The notes: generated by a model from the sequence alone, not told the origin. 40,781 nucleotides of DNA from DASUBN01 sp964584665 (GCA_964584665.1 CAZPAO010000018.1:1-40781); one strand, 5' to 3'; positions 1 to 7,737 are shown, counted from the first letter of the stretch. Program-made: numbers and translations.

Positions 1-1048
1 CGGACTGGGACACCTTGTGCATGTCCTCGGTGCGGATCTGCACTTCCAGCGGCACACCCTGCGGGCCGATCAGCACCGTGTGCAGCGACTGGTAGCCGTT
101 GGCCTTGGGTATGGCGATGTAGTCCTTGAACTTGCCCGGCACCGGCTTGTAGAGGTTATGCACCACGCCGAGCGCGCGGTAGCAGTCGTCGGTCTTCGGC
201 ACCACGATGCGGAAGGCGTGCACGTCCAGCACCTCAGTGAGGGGCAGGCGCTTGGAGCGCATCTTGCGGTACACGCTGTAGAGGTGCTTCTCGCGGCCTT
301 CCACCGATACGGCGATGCCTTCGCGCTGCAACGCCTGGGTGAGGCTGGCGGTGATCTTCGCCACCATCTCTTTCTGGTGGGTGCGCGAGCGCTTGAGGTG
401 CTTCGCCAGCACCTTGTAGCGCATGGGATGCAGGGCCTGGAACCCTAAGTCCTCCAGCTCCATGCGCATGGCGCTCATGCCCAGACGATGGGCGATGGGC
501 GCGTAGATCTCGAGGGTCTCGGCGGCGATGCGGCGGCGCTTCGGCGCGGGCATGGCACCGAGCGTGCGCATGTTATGCAGCCGGTCCGCGAGCTTGACCA
601 TGATGACGCGGATGTCCTCCACCATGGCGAGGACCATCTTGCGGAAGTTCTCCGCCTGCGCCTCGGCGCGGCTCTTGAACTTGATCTGGGTGAGCTTGGA
701 GACGCCGTCCACGAGCTGGGCCACCTCGGGGCCGAAGCGCGTGAGCAGCTCTTCCTTGAGGGTGGGCGTGTCCTCTATGACGTCATGCAGCAGGGCCGCC
801 TCGAGGGTGCGGTAGTCCATGTGCATATCGGCGAGGATGGCGGCCACGGCCACCGGATGGGTGATGTAGGCTTCGCCGGAGAGGCGGCGCTGGCCCTCGT
901 GGGCATTGGCGCCGAAGAGATAGGCTTGGTGGACTTCTTCGACCTGGGGCTCGGGGAGATAGAGCCGCAGTCGGGTGATCAGCTCGTCTATACCGGTCGC
1001 CCGCTTCCCTCTGACTCTGTCGAATATGGAAGAGGCGACCTGGCTCAT
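1..1048 (-). CDS. spoT: SpoT, bifunctional (p)ppGpp hydrolase/synthetase (N-terminal half, cut by window edge)
   Basis: The reading frame runs off the left edge, so only about 349 N-terminal codons are visible of a family that is usually near 700. SpoT makes and degrades the alarmone (p)ppGpp in the cytoplasm. Residues about 30-180 hold the HD hydrolase domain, with the metal-binding motif LLHDVIEDT. The synthetase domain follows, with the conserved stretch FKDYIAIPKANGYQSLHT and then VQIRTEDMH. The C-terminal TGS/ACT part is outside the window. The ATG at 1046-1048 lies 19 bp after the rpoZ stop, matching the gmk-rpoZ-spoT order of many gammaproteobacteria and implying cotranscription. An intact HD motif and the rpoZ neighbour favour SpoT over a RelA, which normally has a dead HD domain and a different context. 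Confidence 0.95.
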   Translation of the reverse strand, partial: MSQVASSIFDRVRGKRATGIDELITRLRLYLPEPQVEEVHQAYLFGANAHEGQRRLSGEAYITHPVAVAAILADMHMDYRTLEAALLHDVIEDTPTLKEELLTRFGPEVAQLVDGVSKLTQIKFKSRAEAQAENFRKMVLAMVEDIRVIMVKLADRLHNMRTLGAMPAPKRRRIAAETLEIYAPIAHRLGMSAMRMELEDLGFQALHPMRYKVLAKHLKRSRTHQKEMVAKITASLTQALQREGIAVSVEGREKHLYSVYRKMRSKRLPLTEVLDVHAFRIVVPKTDDCYRALGVVHNLYKPVPGKFKDYIAIPKANGYQSLHTVLIGPQGVPLEVQIRTEDMHKVSQS

Positions 1049-1067
1049 ATGTCGGGAGACCGGCTCG

Positions 1068-1337
1068 TTAGAGCGGGTCCTCCGCGTCCATCATCACGAC
1101 GGGCTGCTGCTCGACCGGTTCCTCTTCGGGGATCTGCTCCACCTCGTCGAGGATGGCAGGGCCGATGTTGCCGGCCGCGATCTCACGCAAGGCCACCACG
1201 GTGGGCTTGTCGTTCTCCCAGGGGATGGTGGGTTCCACGCCGCGGGCCAGCTGCCGCGAACGCTTGGTCGCGACCAGCACCAGCTGGAACAGGTTATCCA
1301 CATTGCCCAGGCAATCTTCGACCGTCACGCGCGCCAT
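1068..1337 (-). CDS. rpoZ: RNA polymerase omega subunit
   Basis: An 89-residue protein beginning MARVTVEDCLGNVDNLFQLV and continuing with the ATKRSRQLARG segment, both hallmarks of the omega subunit that binds beta' and helps polymerase assembly and ppGpp sensing. The length is normal for the family (E. coli 91). The C-terminal third is acidic and poorly conserved, as usual. It lies between gmk (193 bp upstream) and spoT (19 bp downstream) on the same strand. A GGAG ribosome binding site sits about 7 bp before the ATG. A T-tailed hairpin ends just upstream of that site and may tune read-through from gmk. Confidence 0.96.
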   Translation of the reverse strand: MARVTVEDCLGNVDNLFQLVLVATKRSRQLARGVEPTIPWENDKPTVVALREIAAGNIGPAILDEVEQIPEEEPVEQQPVVMMDAEDPL

Positions 1338-1349
1338 CTGGAACTCCGG

Positions 1350-1375
1350 AAAAAGGCCATGAAAAACACGGCCTT
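1350..1375 (-). terminator. Weak T-tailed hairpin immediately upstream of rpoZ
   Basis: On the minus strand AAGGCC (1375-1370) pairs with GGCCTT (1358-1353) around an 11-nt loop and runs into five T (1354-1350). The stem is only 6 bp, so termination would be partial at best. It stands between the gmk transcript and the rpoZ ribosome binding site, where it could act as a leaky terminator or processing site. This role is inferred. Confidence 0.35.
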
Positions 1376-1441
1376 GTAGTTTACCGGAGTAGTCAGGTTA
1401 TTGGAACCCCAGGAGATAACCCCCTTGCGGCACAGGGGTCT

Positions 1442-1516
1442 GCAGCATGCTGCGGACGGGCGGACAGGAAGGCCGCCCCGGGCTTTGCGGCGTGGCAGGG
1501 AAGCGTAGCCGCAAAG
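1442..1516. repeat. Modular hairpin repeat, short copy (between gmk and rpoZ)
   Basis: Three consecutive inverted repeats: GCAGCATGCTGC (1442-1453), GGGCGG/CCGCCC (1458-1463 and 1473-1478), and CTTTGCGGC/GCCGCAAAG (1483-1491 and 1508-1516). The interval from GGGCGGAC to CTTT is 25 bp, exactly as in the larger copy at 10816-10950, and 27 of 34 bases agree across that core. The outer stems differ between the copies but remain paired. No gene is visible here. Confidence 0.7.
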
Positions 1517-1530
1517 TGCCGCAGCAATCT

Positions 1531-2157
1531 CTACGCCAACAGCGCATCCACCACGGCCTTGAGGCCCGGCCGATCCGCCCGGGAGGCCTGGCCCCGGCCC
1601 GTGACGATGGCGGCCAGCTCGCTCAAGGCATGCTCGAAGGTGTCGTTCACCACCACGTAGTCGAACTCGCCCCAGTGGGACATATCCCCCACCGCGTCCC
1701 GGAGGCGCCGGGCGATGACCGCGTCGTCGTCGGTGCCGCGGGTGCGCAGGCGCCGTTCCAGCTCGGCCCGGCTGGGGGGCAGGATGAAGACGCTCACCGC
1801 CTCCGGCATGAGCTTGCGCACCTGAGCGGCGCCCTGCCAATCGATCTCCAGCAGGATGTCGCGGCCCGAGGCCAGCTCGGCTTCCACAGCCTGCTTCGAA
1901 GTGCCGTAGTAGTTGTCGAAGACCTGGGCATGCTCCAGGAACTCCCCCGCCGCCACCATGCGCTGGAACTCCGCCTTGTCCACGAAGTGGTAGTCGTGGG
2001 CGTGCTTCTCGTTGGGGCGCTGCTTGCGGGTGGTGTAGGAGATGGAGAAACGGATGTTGGGATGGTCCTGGAGCAGCGCGCGCACGAGGCTGGTCTTGCC
2101 GGCACCGGAGGGCGCCGTGACCAGGAACAGATGACCGCGCTTCGGGCTCCCGCTCAT
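1531..2157 (-). CDS. gmk: Guanylate kinase
   Basis: Converts GMP and ATP to GDP and ADP in the cytoplasm. At 208 residues it matches the family length. The P-loop is APSGAGKTSL (about residues 15-24), followed by the GMP-binding segment SISYTTRKQRPNE and the EFLEHAQVFDNYYGTS stretch. Then come LLEIDWQGAAQVR and the lid-side IFILPPS-type motif. The start ATG overlaps the yicC stop (ATGA, 4 bp), so the two genes are translationally coupled. Downstream lie a hairpin repeat and then rpoZ and spoT, linking GDP supply with the ppGpp enzyme. Confidence 0.97.
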   Translation of the reverse strand: MSGSPKRGHLFLVTAPSGAGKTSLVRALLQDHPNIRFSISYTTRKQRPNEKHAHDYHFVDKAEFQRMVAAGEFLEHAQVFDNYYGTSKQAVEAELASGRDILLEIDWQGAAQVRKLMPEAVSVFILPPSRAELERRLRTRGTDDDAVIARRLRDAVGDMSHWGEFDYVVVNDTFEHALSELAAIVTGRGQASRADRPGLKAVVDALLA

Positions 2158-3020
2158 TCGATGTTCTGCACCTGTTCCCGCATCTGCTCTATCAGCACCT
2201 TGAGGTCCACCACTTGCTGGGTGATGACCGCGTCCTGGGATTTTGATCCAAGAGTATTGGCCTCGCGGTTGAACTCCTGCATCAAGAAGTCCAGGCGCCG
2301 GCCCACCGCTTCCTTGCTCTTCAAGGTGCTCTCGAACTCCTTGAGGTGGCTGCCGAGCCGGTCCAGCTCCTCCGCCACGTCCAGCCGCTGAGCCAGCATC
2401 ACCAGCTCCTGCTCGAGGCGCTGGGGGTCCACCGTGACCTTCAGTTCCTCGACGCGCGCGCGCAGCTTCTCGCGCAAGGTGTCGAGCATGGCGCCCTGCT
2501 TCTTGCGCAGATCACCGACGATGCGGGCGATCTCGGCGGCGCGCTCATCCAGCATCGCCGCGGTGCGCTCGCCCTCGCGGCCGCGGGCCGCCAGCAGGTC
2601 CTTGAGGGTCTCATCCAGGAGCTTCAGGGCCGCCTGGCCCACCGCTGCCACATCCAGGGGTGGCTCCTGCACCACGCCGGGCCAGCGCAACACTTCCGCC
2701 GGGTTCACCGGGGCCGAAGCGCCGACGATGCCTGCCACCTGGGCGAGAGCGTTGCCCACGGCACGGGCCCGGTCCTCGTCCAGCTTGAGGGAAGAGCGGC
2801 CGCCGGCGGCCGGCTCGAAGCGCAACTGGCCGTCCAGCTTCCCGCGCTTCACCTGGGCGGCGATGCGCTCACGGCATTCGCTCTCCTGGGCGCGCAGCTC
2901 TTCCGGGAGCCTGAGACTCATGTCCAGGTAACGGTGGTTGACGCTGCGAACCTCCCAGACGAGGACGCCGAAATCACCGCGCGCCTCGCGGCGCGCAAAA
3001 CCGGTCATGCTGCGAGCCAT
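2154..3020 (-). CDS. yicC: YicC family endoribonuclease-like protein
   Basis: 288 residues, the usual length (E. coli 287), with the family opening MARSMTGFARRE, the WEVRSVNHRYLD motif near residue 25, and the conserved C-terminal EFNREANTLGSKSQD segment with KVLIEQMREQVQNIE at the end. YicC proteins act on RNA and have been reported as metal-dependent endoribonucleases linked to small-RNA turnover. The frame is open about 190 codons further upstream, but that part is antisense to the phosphatase gene, so the ATG at 3018-3020 is chosen. It overlaps gmk by 4 bp and is divergent from the phosphatase gene across a 63-bp gap that must carry both promoters. Confidence 0.95.
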   Translation of the reverse strand: MARSMTGFARREARGDFGVLVWEVRSVNHRYLDMSLRLPEELRAQESECRERIAAQVKRGKLDGQLRFEPAAGGRSSLKLDEDRARAVGNALAQVAGIVGASAPVNPAEVLRWPGVVQEPPLDVAAVGQAALKLLDETLKDLLAARGREGERTAAMLDERAAEIARIVGDLRKKQGAMLDTLREKLRARVEELKVTVDPQRLEQELVMLAQRLDVAEELDRLGSHLKEFESTLKSKEAVGRRLDFLMQEFNREANTLGSKSQDAVITQQVVDLKVLIEQMREQVQNIE

Positions 3021-3083
3021 ATATATGTCCAAGCCGCGGCCGAAGGTGGGCCGGGTCCGCCAATGGTAAGCTAAACGCGATAC

Positions 3084-3875
3084 ATGCCCATAGCACCGGC
3101 CGCAGGGGGCCGCAGTGCCAGCAGGGGAAACCGATTGAACGTCGAGACAGCCCAGGTCAGCCTCCAGGGCAACCGCAGCGACAACCAGGACCGGGCATCC
3201 ATCGTAGTGACGGATACCCGCATCCTGCTGGCCGTGGCGGACGGCATGGGCGGCCATATCGGCGGCGATGTGGCGGCCGAGGCGGCCATCGACGCCCTGG
3301 TGCGCTGCTTCAAGCGCCTGCGCGGCGGCATCCGCGATGCCGGCGACTTCCTGCGCGAGAGCATCGTCGAGGCCCACGAGGCCGTGGTGATGCTTGGCGC
3401 GGCGCTCGCGCCGGAACTCAGACCCCGCACCACCATCACCGTCTGCGTGGTGGCGGACAACTGCGCCACCTGGGCCCATGTGGGCGACAGCCGCATCTAT
3501 CTCATGCGCGACCAGAAAGTGCTGATCCGCACCCGCGACCACAGCGCGGTGGAATTGCTGGTGCAGCAGGGCCTGCTCAAGGATGCGGATGTGCATACCC
3601 ACCCCATGCGCAACTTCGTGGAACAGTGCCTGGGCGGTGAGCCGGAGATCCCCCAGATCACCATCACCGAGCCGAAGCCGCTCATGGCCGGCGACGTGAT
3701 GCTGCTCTGTTCAGATGGCTTCTGGGCGCCGCTCCAGGAGAAGCACCTAGCCGAGGAGCTGGGTTCCCATCTCGAGCTGCAGACCATCGTGGACATCCTG
3801 GCCCAGGAGGCGACGGAAGCCGCTTCCCCCTCCAGTGACAATGTCACAGCAGTCGCCCTACGCTGGATGGACTGA
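3084..3875 (+). CDS. PP2C-type serine/threonine protein phosphatase
   Basis: Up to 263 residues with the complete PP2C motif set: GNRSDNQDR (about residue 30, metal Asp), ADGMGGHIGG (about 52), HVGDSRIYLM (about 133), CSDGFW (about 215) and SDNVTAV near the C terminus. It removes phosphate from Ser/Thr of proteins, using two metal ions. No membrane segment is seen. The ATG at 3084 gives a 17-residue unconserved leader, so a TTG at 3135 (LNVETAQVSLQG) is a possible true start. A phosphatase between yicC and rph recurs in related gammaproteobacteria, but no partner kinase gene is adjacent here. Its stop codon overlaps the left arm of the inverted repeat that follows. Confidence 0.93.
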   Translation: MPIAPAAGGRSASRGNRLNVETAQVSLQGNRSDNQDRASIVVTDTRILLAVADGMGGHIGGDVAAEAAIDALVRCFKRLRGGIRDAGDFLRESIVEAHEAVVMLGAALAPELRPRTTITVCVVADNCATWAHVGDSRIYLMRDQKVLIRTRDHSAVELLVQQGLLKDADVHTHPMRNFVEQCLGGEPEIPQITITEPKPLMAGDVMLLCSDGFWAPLQEKHLAEELGSHLELQTIVDILAQEATEAASPSSDNVTAVALRWMD

Positions 3876-4066
3876 CCGAAGCTGCTGCGCTCGACAGGGC
3901 GTCGTTACGCTTCGGATTCGCAGTCGGTCACGGGAGGAGCGCTGCGCTACGCATCCGGCTCCGCTAGCGCCCCAGGGCGCACATCCATGTGCGCCCGTTC
4001 GCCGCATGCGGCAAACCCTGCTCACCTCGCGCGCCTAGCCCCGCCTTCGCTCGCGACGCTTCGGTC
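3874..4066. repeat. Large inverted-repeat element between the PP2C gene and rph
   Basis: Terminal arms GACCGAAGC (3874-3882) and GCTTCGGTC (4058-4066) enclose about 175 bp containing a 10-bp-stem hairpin (GGGCGCACAT/ATGTGCGCCC) and the palindrome GCCGCATGCGGC. The left arm overlaps the stop codon of the phosphatase gene. The right-hand 41 bp (4021-4061) agrees at 34 of 41 positions with 25239-25279 in the element after hemE, so this is a dispersed repeat. No gene is supported inside it. Confidence 0.65.
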
Positions 4067-4103
4067 CAGATTTAAGTGTCGGGCTGTCACTCTCGCAACA
4101 CCG

Positions 4104-4109
4104 TATAAT
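4104..4109 (+). promoter_or_regulatory. Candidate -10 element for rph
   Basis: A perfect TATAAT lies 27 bp before the rph ATG and just beyond the end of the repeat element. No convincing -35 hexamer is seen at 16-18 bp, so the call rests on the -10 alone. Confidence 0.5.
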
Positions 4110-4136
4110 CCCAGTCCCTTCGATCCGGAGCCTCCC

Positions 4137-4846
<710 letters not shown>

Positions 4847-4850
<4 letters not shown>

Positions 4851-5443
4851 GGAAGGTGGTCCTCGCCACCAACAATGCCGGCAAGGCCCGCGAGATGAGC
4901 GCGCTGCTCGCGGGTCTCGACATGGAGATCGTGGCCCAGAGCGCCCTCGGCGTGCCGGAGGCGGAGGAGACCGGTCTCAGCTTCATCGAGAACGCGATCC
5001 TGAAGGCACGCAACGCCTCCGCCCATGCCAAGCTCCCCGCCATCGCCGACGATTCAGGCCTGGAAGTGGACGCGCTGGAAGGCGCGCCGGGCATCCATTC
5101 GGCCCGCTATGCGGGACCGAAGGCCAACGATCAGGACAACCTGAAGAAGCTGCTCGAAGCCATGCAGGATGTGCCGGACATCGGCCGCTCCGCCCGCTTC
5201 CGTTGCGTGATCGTGTACCTGAAGCACGCCAAGGATCCGGCGCCGCTGGTGACGGAAGGTGTATGGGAAGGCTCAATCCTGCGCGCGCCGGTGGGCAGCA
5301 ACGGCTTCGGCTACGACCCGGTGTTCTGGGTGCCGGAGAAAGGCTGCGCTTCCGCGGAACTGCCGCCGGACGTGAAGAACCAGCTGAGCCACCGGGGCCA
5401 GGCCCTGGCCCGCCTCGCGGCCCATTTCCGGGCCCGCCACTGA
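4847..5443 (+). CDS. rdgB: RdgB/HAM1 family XTP/dITP pyrophosphatase
   Basis: Hydrolyses non-canonical purine triphosphates (dITP, XTP) to monophosphates and keeps them out of DNA and RNA. At 198 residues it is of normal size. Visible motifs are the N-terminal VVLATNNAGKAREM, SFIENAILKARNAS, ADDSGLEVDALEGAPGIHSA and the nucleobase-binding GSNGFGYDPVF, then the C-terminal LSHRGQAL. It is coupled to rph by an ATGA overlap. A 121-bp imperfect inverted repeat begins 16 bp after its stop and runs into the hemW gene. Confidence 0.97.
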
Positions 5444-5458
5444 TTCGTGAATACCGGC

Positions 5459-5579
5459 GACGCGATGGATTTTCCTTCCCAGCAAGGCGCGCACGGTCGA
5501 GGACCCGGAGCGTACTCCAATGGTACGTGAGGAGTCCGAGGTCGGGCGCAACGCCGCTGGGGAGGAAAAGACGCGCGTC
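5459..5579. repeat. Long imperfect inverted repeat spanning the hemW start
   Basis: The left half (5459-about 5514) is largely the reverse complement of the right half (about 5521-5579). Paired blocks include GACGCG/CGCGTC at the ends and TTTTCCTTCCCAGC against GCTGGGGAGGAAAA. Nearer the centre GAGGAC pairs imperfectly with GGAGTCC, and GTAC with GTAC. The hemW ATG at 5520 sits at the loop, so the right arm is translated as the first 20 or so residues. This is a dyad seen in the sequence; other copies must be sought elsewhere. Confidence 0.6.
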
Positions 5580-6746
5580 CTTCCCGAACTCTCACTCTAT
5601 GTACATCTGCCCTGGTGCGTGAAGAAATGCCCCTACTGTGATTTCAACTCCCACGGCCTGAAGGGCGCGCTGCCCGAGAACGCCTACGTGGACGCGCTGC
5701 TGCGGGACCTGGACCAGGATCTGCCGCGGGTGGCGGGCCGGGAGATCCAGACGATGTTCTTCGGCGGCGGCACGCCCAGCCTCTTCAGCGCCGAGGCCAT
5801 CGGCCGCTTCCTGGAGGGCGTGCGTGCGCGCCTGCCCGTGGCGGCGGATGCGGAGATCACACTGGAAGCCAACCCCGGCACCGTGGAACGGGGCCGCTTC
5901 GCCGCCTACAAGGGCGTCGGTGTCACGCGCCTGTCCATCGGCGTGCAGAGCTTCGATCCGAAGAAACTGGAAGTGTTGGGCCGCATCCATTCGAACGAGG
6001 AAGCTATCCGCGCCGCGGAGGAAGCCCACGCCGCCGGGCTCTCCAACTTCAACCTGGACCTCATGTACGCGCTGCCGCGCCAGACCCTGGAGGAAGCGGA
6101 GGCGGACGTGCAGCAGGCCATGGCCCTGAAGCCTGCGCACCTCTCCCACTACCAGCTCACGCTGGAGCCGAACACGTTGTTCCACGCCCATCCGCCGGTG
6201 CTGCCGGAGGAAGAATCCATGTGGGCCATGCAGGAGCGCTGCCAGGAACTGCTGGCGGACGGCGGCTACGGCCAGTACGAGATCTCCGCCTATGCCCAGC
6301 CGGGACGCCAGGCGCGCCACAACCTCAACTACTGGCGCTTCGGCGACTATCTCGGGATAGGCGCCGGCGCCCACGGCAAGCTCACGGATGCCTTGGGCAC
6401 TGTGACCCGCCTCTGGAAGCTCAAGCACCCGGATGCCTATCTCGAGAGCGCCGGCACACCGAAGAGCCTGGGCGGTGTCTCGCGGCTCTCGGAGGCGGAC
6501 CTGGCTTTCGAGTTCATGCTGAACCGGCTGCGCTTGGTGGAACCCTTCCGGGTGGCCGAGTTCGAGTCCGTCACCGGCCTGAAGGTCGAACAGATACGGC
6601 CCAGCCTGGAGCGGGCTCTTACCCTTGGGCTCCTGCAGACGACGCCTGACGGCTGGCAGGTGACCCAACGCGGACACAACTACCTAAATGACCTCCAGTC
6701 ACTGTTCCTGCCTTCCCAGGATGCAAGCCGTAAAGTTAGCGCCTAG
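5520..6746 (+). CDS. hemW: HemW, radical SAM haem chaperone
   Basis: A 408-residue radical SAM protein. LSLYVHLPWC begins at residue 25 and carries the CVKKCPYCDF (CxxxCxxC) cluster ligands. FGGGTPSLF, TLEANPGTVE and LSIGVQSFDPKKLE follow, with the C-terminal HemN-like domain to the end. HemW binds haem and delivers it to respiratory targets; it was long mislabelled as coproporphyrinogen oxidase. The rdgB-hemW neighbourhood is the standard one. The first 24 residues are not conserved and are encoded by the right arm of the inverted repeat. No later in-frame ATG, GTG or TTG precedes the core, so 5520 is the only ordinary start; an upstream or non-standard start cannot be excluded. Confidence 0.92.
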   Translation: MVREESEVGRNAAGEEKTRVLPELSLYVHLPWCVKKCPYCDFNSHGLKGALPENAYVDALLRDLDQDLPRVAGREIQTMFFGGGTPSLFSAEAIGRFLEGVRARLPVAADAEITLEANPGTVERGRFAAYKGVGVTRLSIGVQSFDPKKLEVLGRIHSNEEAIRAAEEAHAAGLSNFNLDLMYALPRQTLEEAEADVQQAMALKPAHLSHYQLTLEPNTLFHAHPPVLPEEESMWAMQERCQELLADGGYGQYEISAYAQPGRQARHNLNYWRFGDYLGIGAGAHGKLTDALGTVTRLWKLKHPDAYLESAGTPKSLGGVSRLSEADLAFEFMLNRLRLVEPFRVAEFESVTGLKVEQIRPSLERALTLGLLQTTPDGWQVTQRGHNYLNDLQSLFLPSQDASRKVSA

Positions 6747-6779
6747 ACTGAAGTCAGGCCTCCTCACGGTGCATCCTCC

Positions 6780-7034
6780 ATGAGCGACTACCAGCCCATC
6801 GCCTGCGGTCTCTACAGCGAGTACGAACTCGCGATCATGCACCGTACGCCACTCACCCTCTGCTGGCGGGGCATGGACGGGCTGGCCCACCTGGAGACCC
6901 TGCTGCCGGAAGACCTGGAGACCCTCAAAGGTGAGGAGTTCCTGGTGCTCAGGAACGGCGCTGGGGAGCAGTTGCGGGTGCGTCTGGACCGCATAACGGC
7001 GGCCCATTCCCGCGGGACTCAGGTGAACACCTGA
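6780..7034 (+). CDS. rof: Rof (YaeO)-like Rho-binding antiterminator
   Basis: 84 residues. The opening YQPIACGLYSEYELAIMHR, the middle LETLKGEEFLVLR and the closing LRVRLDRITA follow the pattern of Rof/YaeO. That protein binds the Rho hexamer and blocks RNA entry, reducing Rho-dependent termination. Rof is a small cytoplasmic Sm-like beta fold and the size fits. There is no strong ribosome binding site before the ATG. The last codons and stop are themselves part of a 10-bp intrinsic terminator stem. The family call rests on pattern similarity seen by eye. Confidence 0.75.
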   Translation: MSDYQPIACGLYSEYELAIMHRTPLTLCWRGMDGLAHLETLLPEDLETLKGEEFLVLRNGAGEQLRVRLDRITAAHSRGTQVNT

Positions 7035-7043
7035 GTCGGTTTT
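7016..7043 (+). terminator. Intrinsic terminator overlapping the rof stop
   Basis: GACTCAGGTG (7016-7025) and CACCTGAGTC (7028-7037) form a perfect 10-bp stem followed by GG and four T. The rof stop codon (7032-7034) lies in the right arm, so terminating polymerase and terminating ribosome meet at the same place. Confidence 0.8.
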
Positions 7044-7061
7044 AGATGCTGCAACAAGCAG

Positions 7062-7272
7062 TTATGCACACTTGTTTTCCGTGGAACGAAGGCGTGGAAC
7101 CTGTATGTAGGTTTTGCGACACTTTCCATAATGCAAAACATAACCTATTGTTTAATATAGATTTTAAAACTGGCTAGGTTTTGGCCGAAAAACGAATCTG
7201 CCGCTAATAACCGAGCCATACCGGAAGGGGGTGGAATCCATCCACAGAGTTATCCACAGAGAATGTGGACAA
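7062..7272. other. DnaA-box cluster with AT-rich stretch; candidate replication origin or DnaA-regulated region
   Basis: Three sites fit the DnaA consensus TTWTNCACA or differ by one base: TTATGCACA (7062-7070, plus), TTATCCACA (7250-7258, plus, perfect) and TTGTCCACA (7264-7272, minus). A weaker CCATCCACA lies at 7238-7246. The two strong right-hand boxes face each other 5 bp apart. Between the outer boxes, 7124-7170 is strikingly AT-rich for this genome and could be an unwinding element. No gene is supported in 7044-7473. No dnaA, gidA or parAB is in view, so the origin reading is an inference; titration or regulatory sites are the alternative. Confidence 0.5.
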
Positions 7273-7338
7273 GAACGGTTTCGGTATCCCCAGCAAGCAC
7301 TTAAGTCCATCTGCTGAGACTCCCGCTGACATAAGCTT

Positions 7339-7473
7339 TATAAGCCCCAGCCTTGTATGGGCTCGGGGCATCCCCATCTATTGAGCCTTGCCCCTCAAGA
7401 CGGCCCGCGATATGATGCGCGCCCTTTTGAGGGCCCTTCGAAGGCCCCCACAGATGCGAGAGCAGAGGTCCCC
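7339..7473 (+). promoter_or_regulatory. rpmE promoter region and structured leader
   Basis: A -10-like TATAAG (7339-7344) precedes a leader with a hairpin (GGCTC/GAGCC at 7360-7364 and 7383-7387, inner GGGG/CCCC), TTGAG/CTCAA (7381-7385 and 7394-7398, mutually exclusive with the first) and the palindrome CCTTCGAAGG just before the gene. Ribosomal protein L31 leaders that bind L31 are known in bacteria, so autoregulation is plausible. No good -35 is seen. Confidence 0.4.
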
Positions 7474-7707
7474 ATGAAAGCCGCCATCCATCCCGACTAC
7501 AAGAACGTCACCGTGACCTGCAGCTGCGGCAACACCTTCGTGACCCGCTCCACCCTCGGCCACGACCTGAACATCGAAGTGTGCTCGAGCTGCCACCCGT
7601 TCTTCACGGGCAAGCAGAAGATCCTCGACACCGCCGGCCGCGTGGACAAGTTCCGCAAGAAGTACGCTCGCGGCGGTGCAGCCCCGGCCCCGACCAAGAC
7701 CGCCTAA
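7474..7707 (+). CDS. rpmE: 50S ribosomal protein L31, zinc-binding type
   Basis: 77 residues starting MKAAIHPDYKNVTVTCSCG. Four cysteines, Cys16 and Cys18 in TCSCG and Cys37 and Cys40 in CSSCHPFF, form the zinc knuckle of the C+ (type A) L31. The motif FTGKQKILDTAGRVDKFRKKY follows the family closely. The alanine- and proline-rich tail is ordinary. The ATG at 7474 is chosen because the longer open frame upstream reads through untranslated leader. A strong terminator follows 31 bp after the stop, so it is a one-gene unit. Confidence 0.97.
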   Translation: MKAAIHPDYKNVTVTCSCGNTFVTRSTLGHDLNIEVCSSCHPFFTGKQKILDTAGRVDKFRKKYARGGAAPAPTKTA

Positions 7708-7737
7708 GGCAGCCGGGACCTCACGCGTCCCCGCGCC

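Noticed and set aside
3021..3602. N-terminal extension of yicC by 194 codons
   Set aside because: It lies opposite the conserved PP2C gene, and the family start MARSMTGFARRE is at 3018-3020.
3876..4070. tRNA or small stable RNA in the GC-rich gap
   Set aside because: No cloverleaf or CCA end; the inverted-repeat structure and the related copy after hemE explain it better.
5520..6746. Oxygen-independent coproporphyrinogen oxidase (HemN)
   Set aside because: The length, the position after rdgB and the absence of the longer HemN N-terminal region fit HemW, which lacks that activity.
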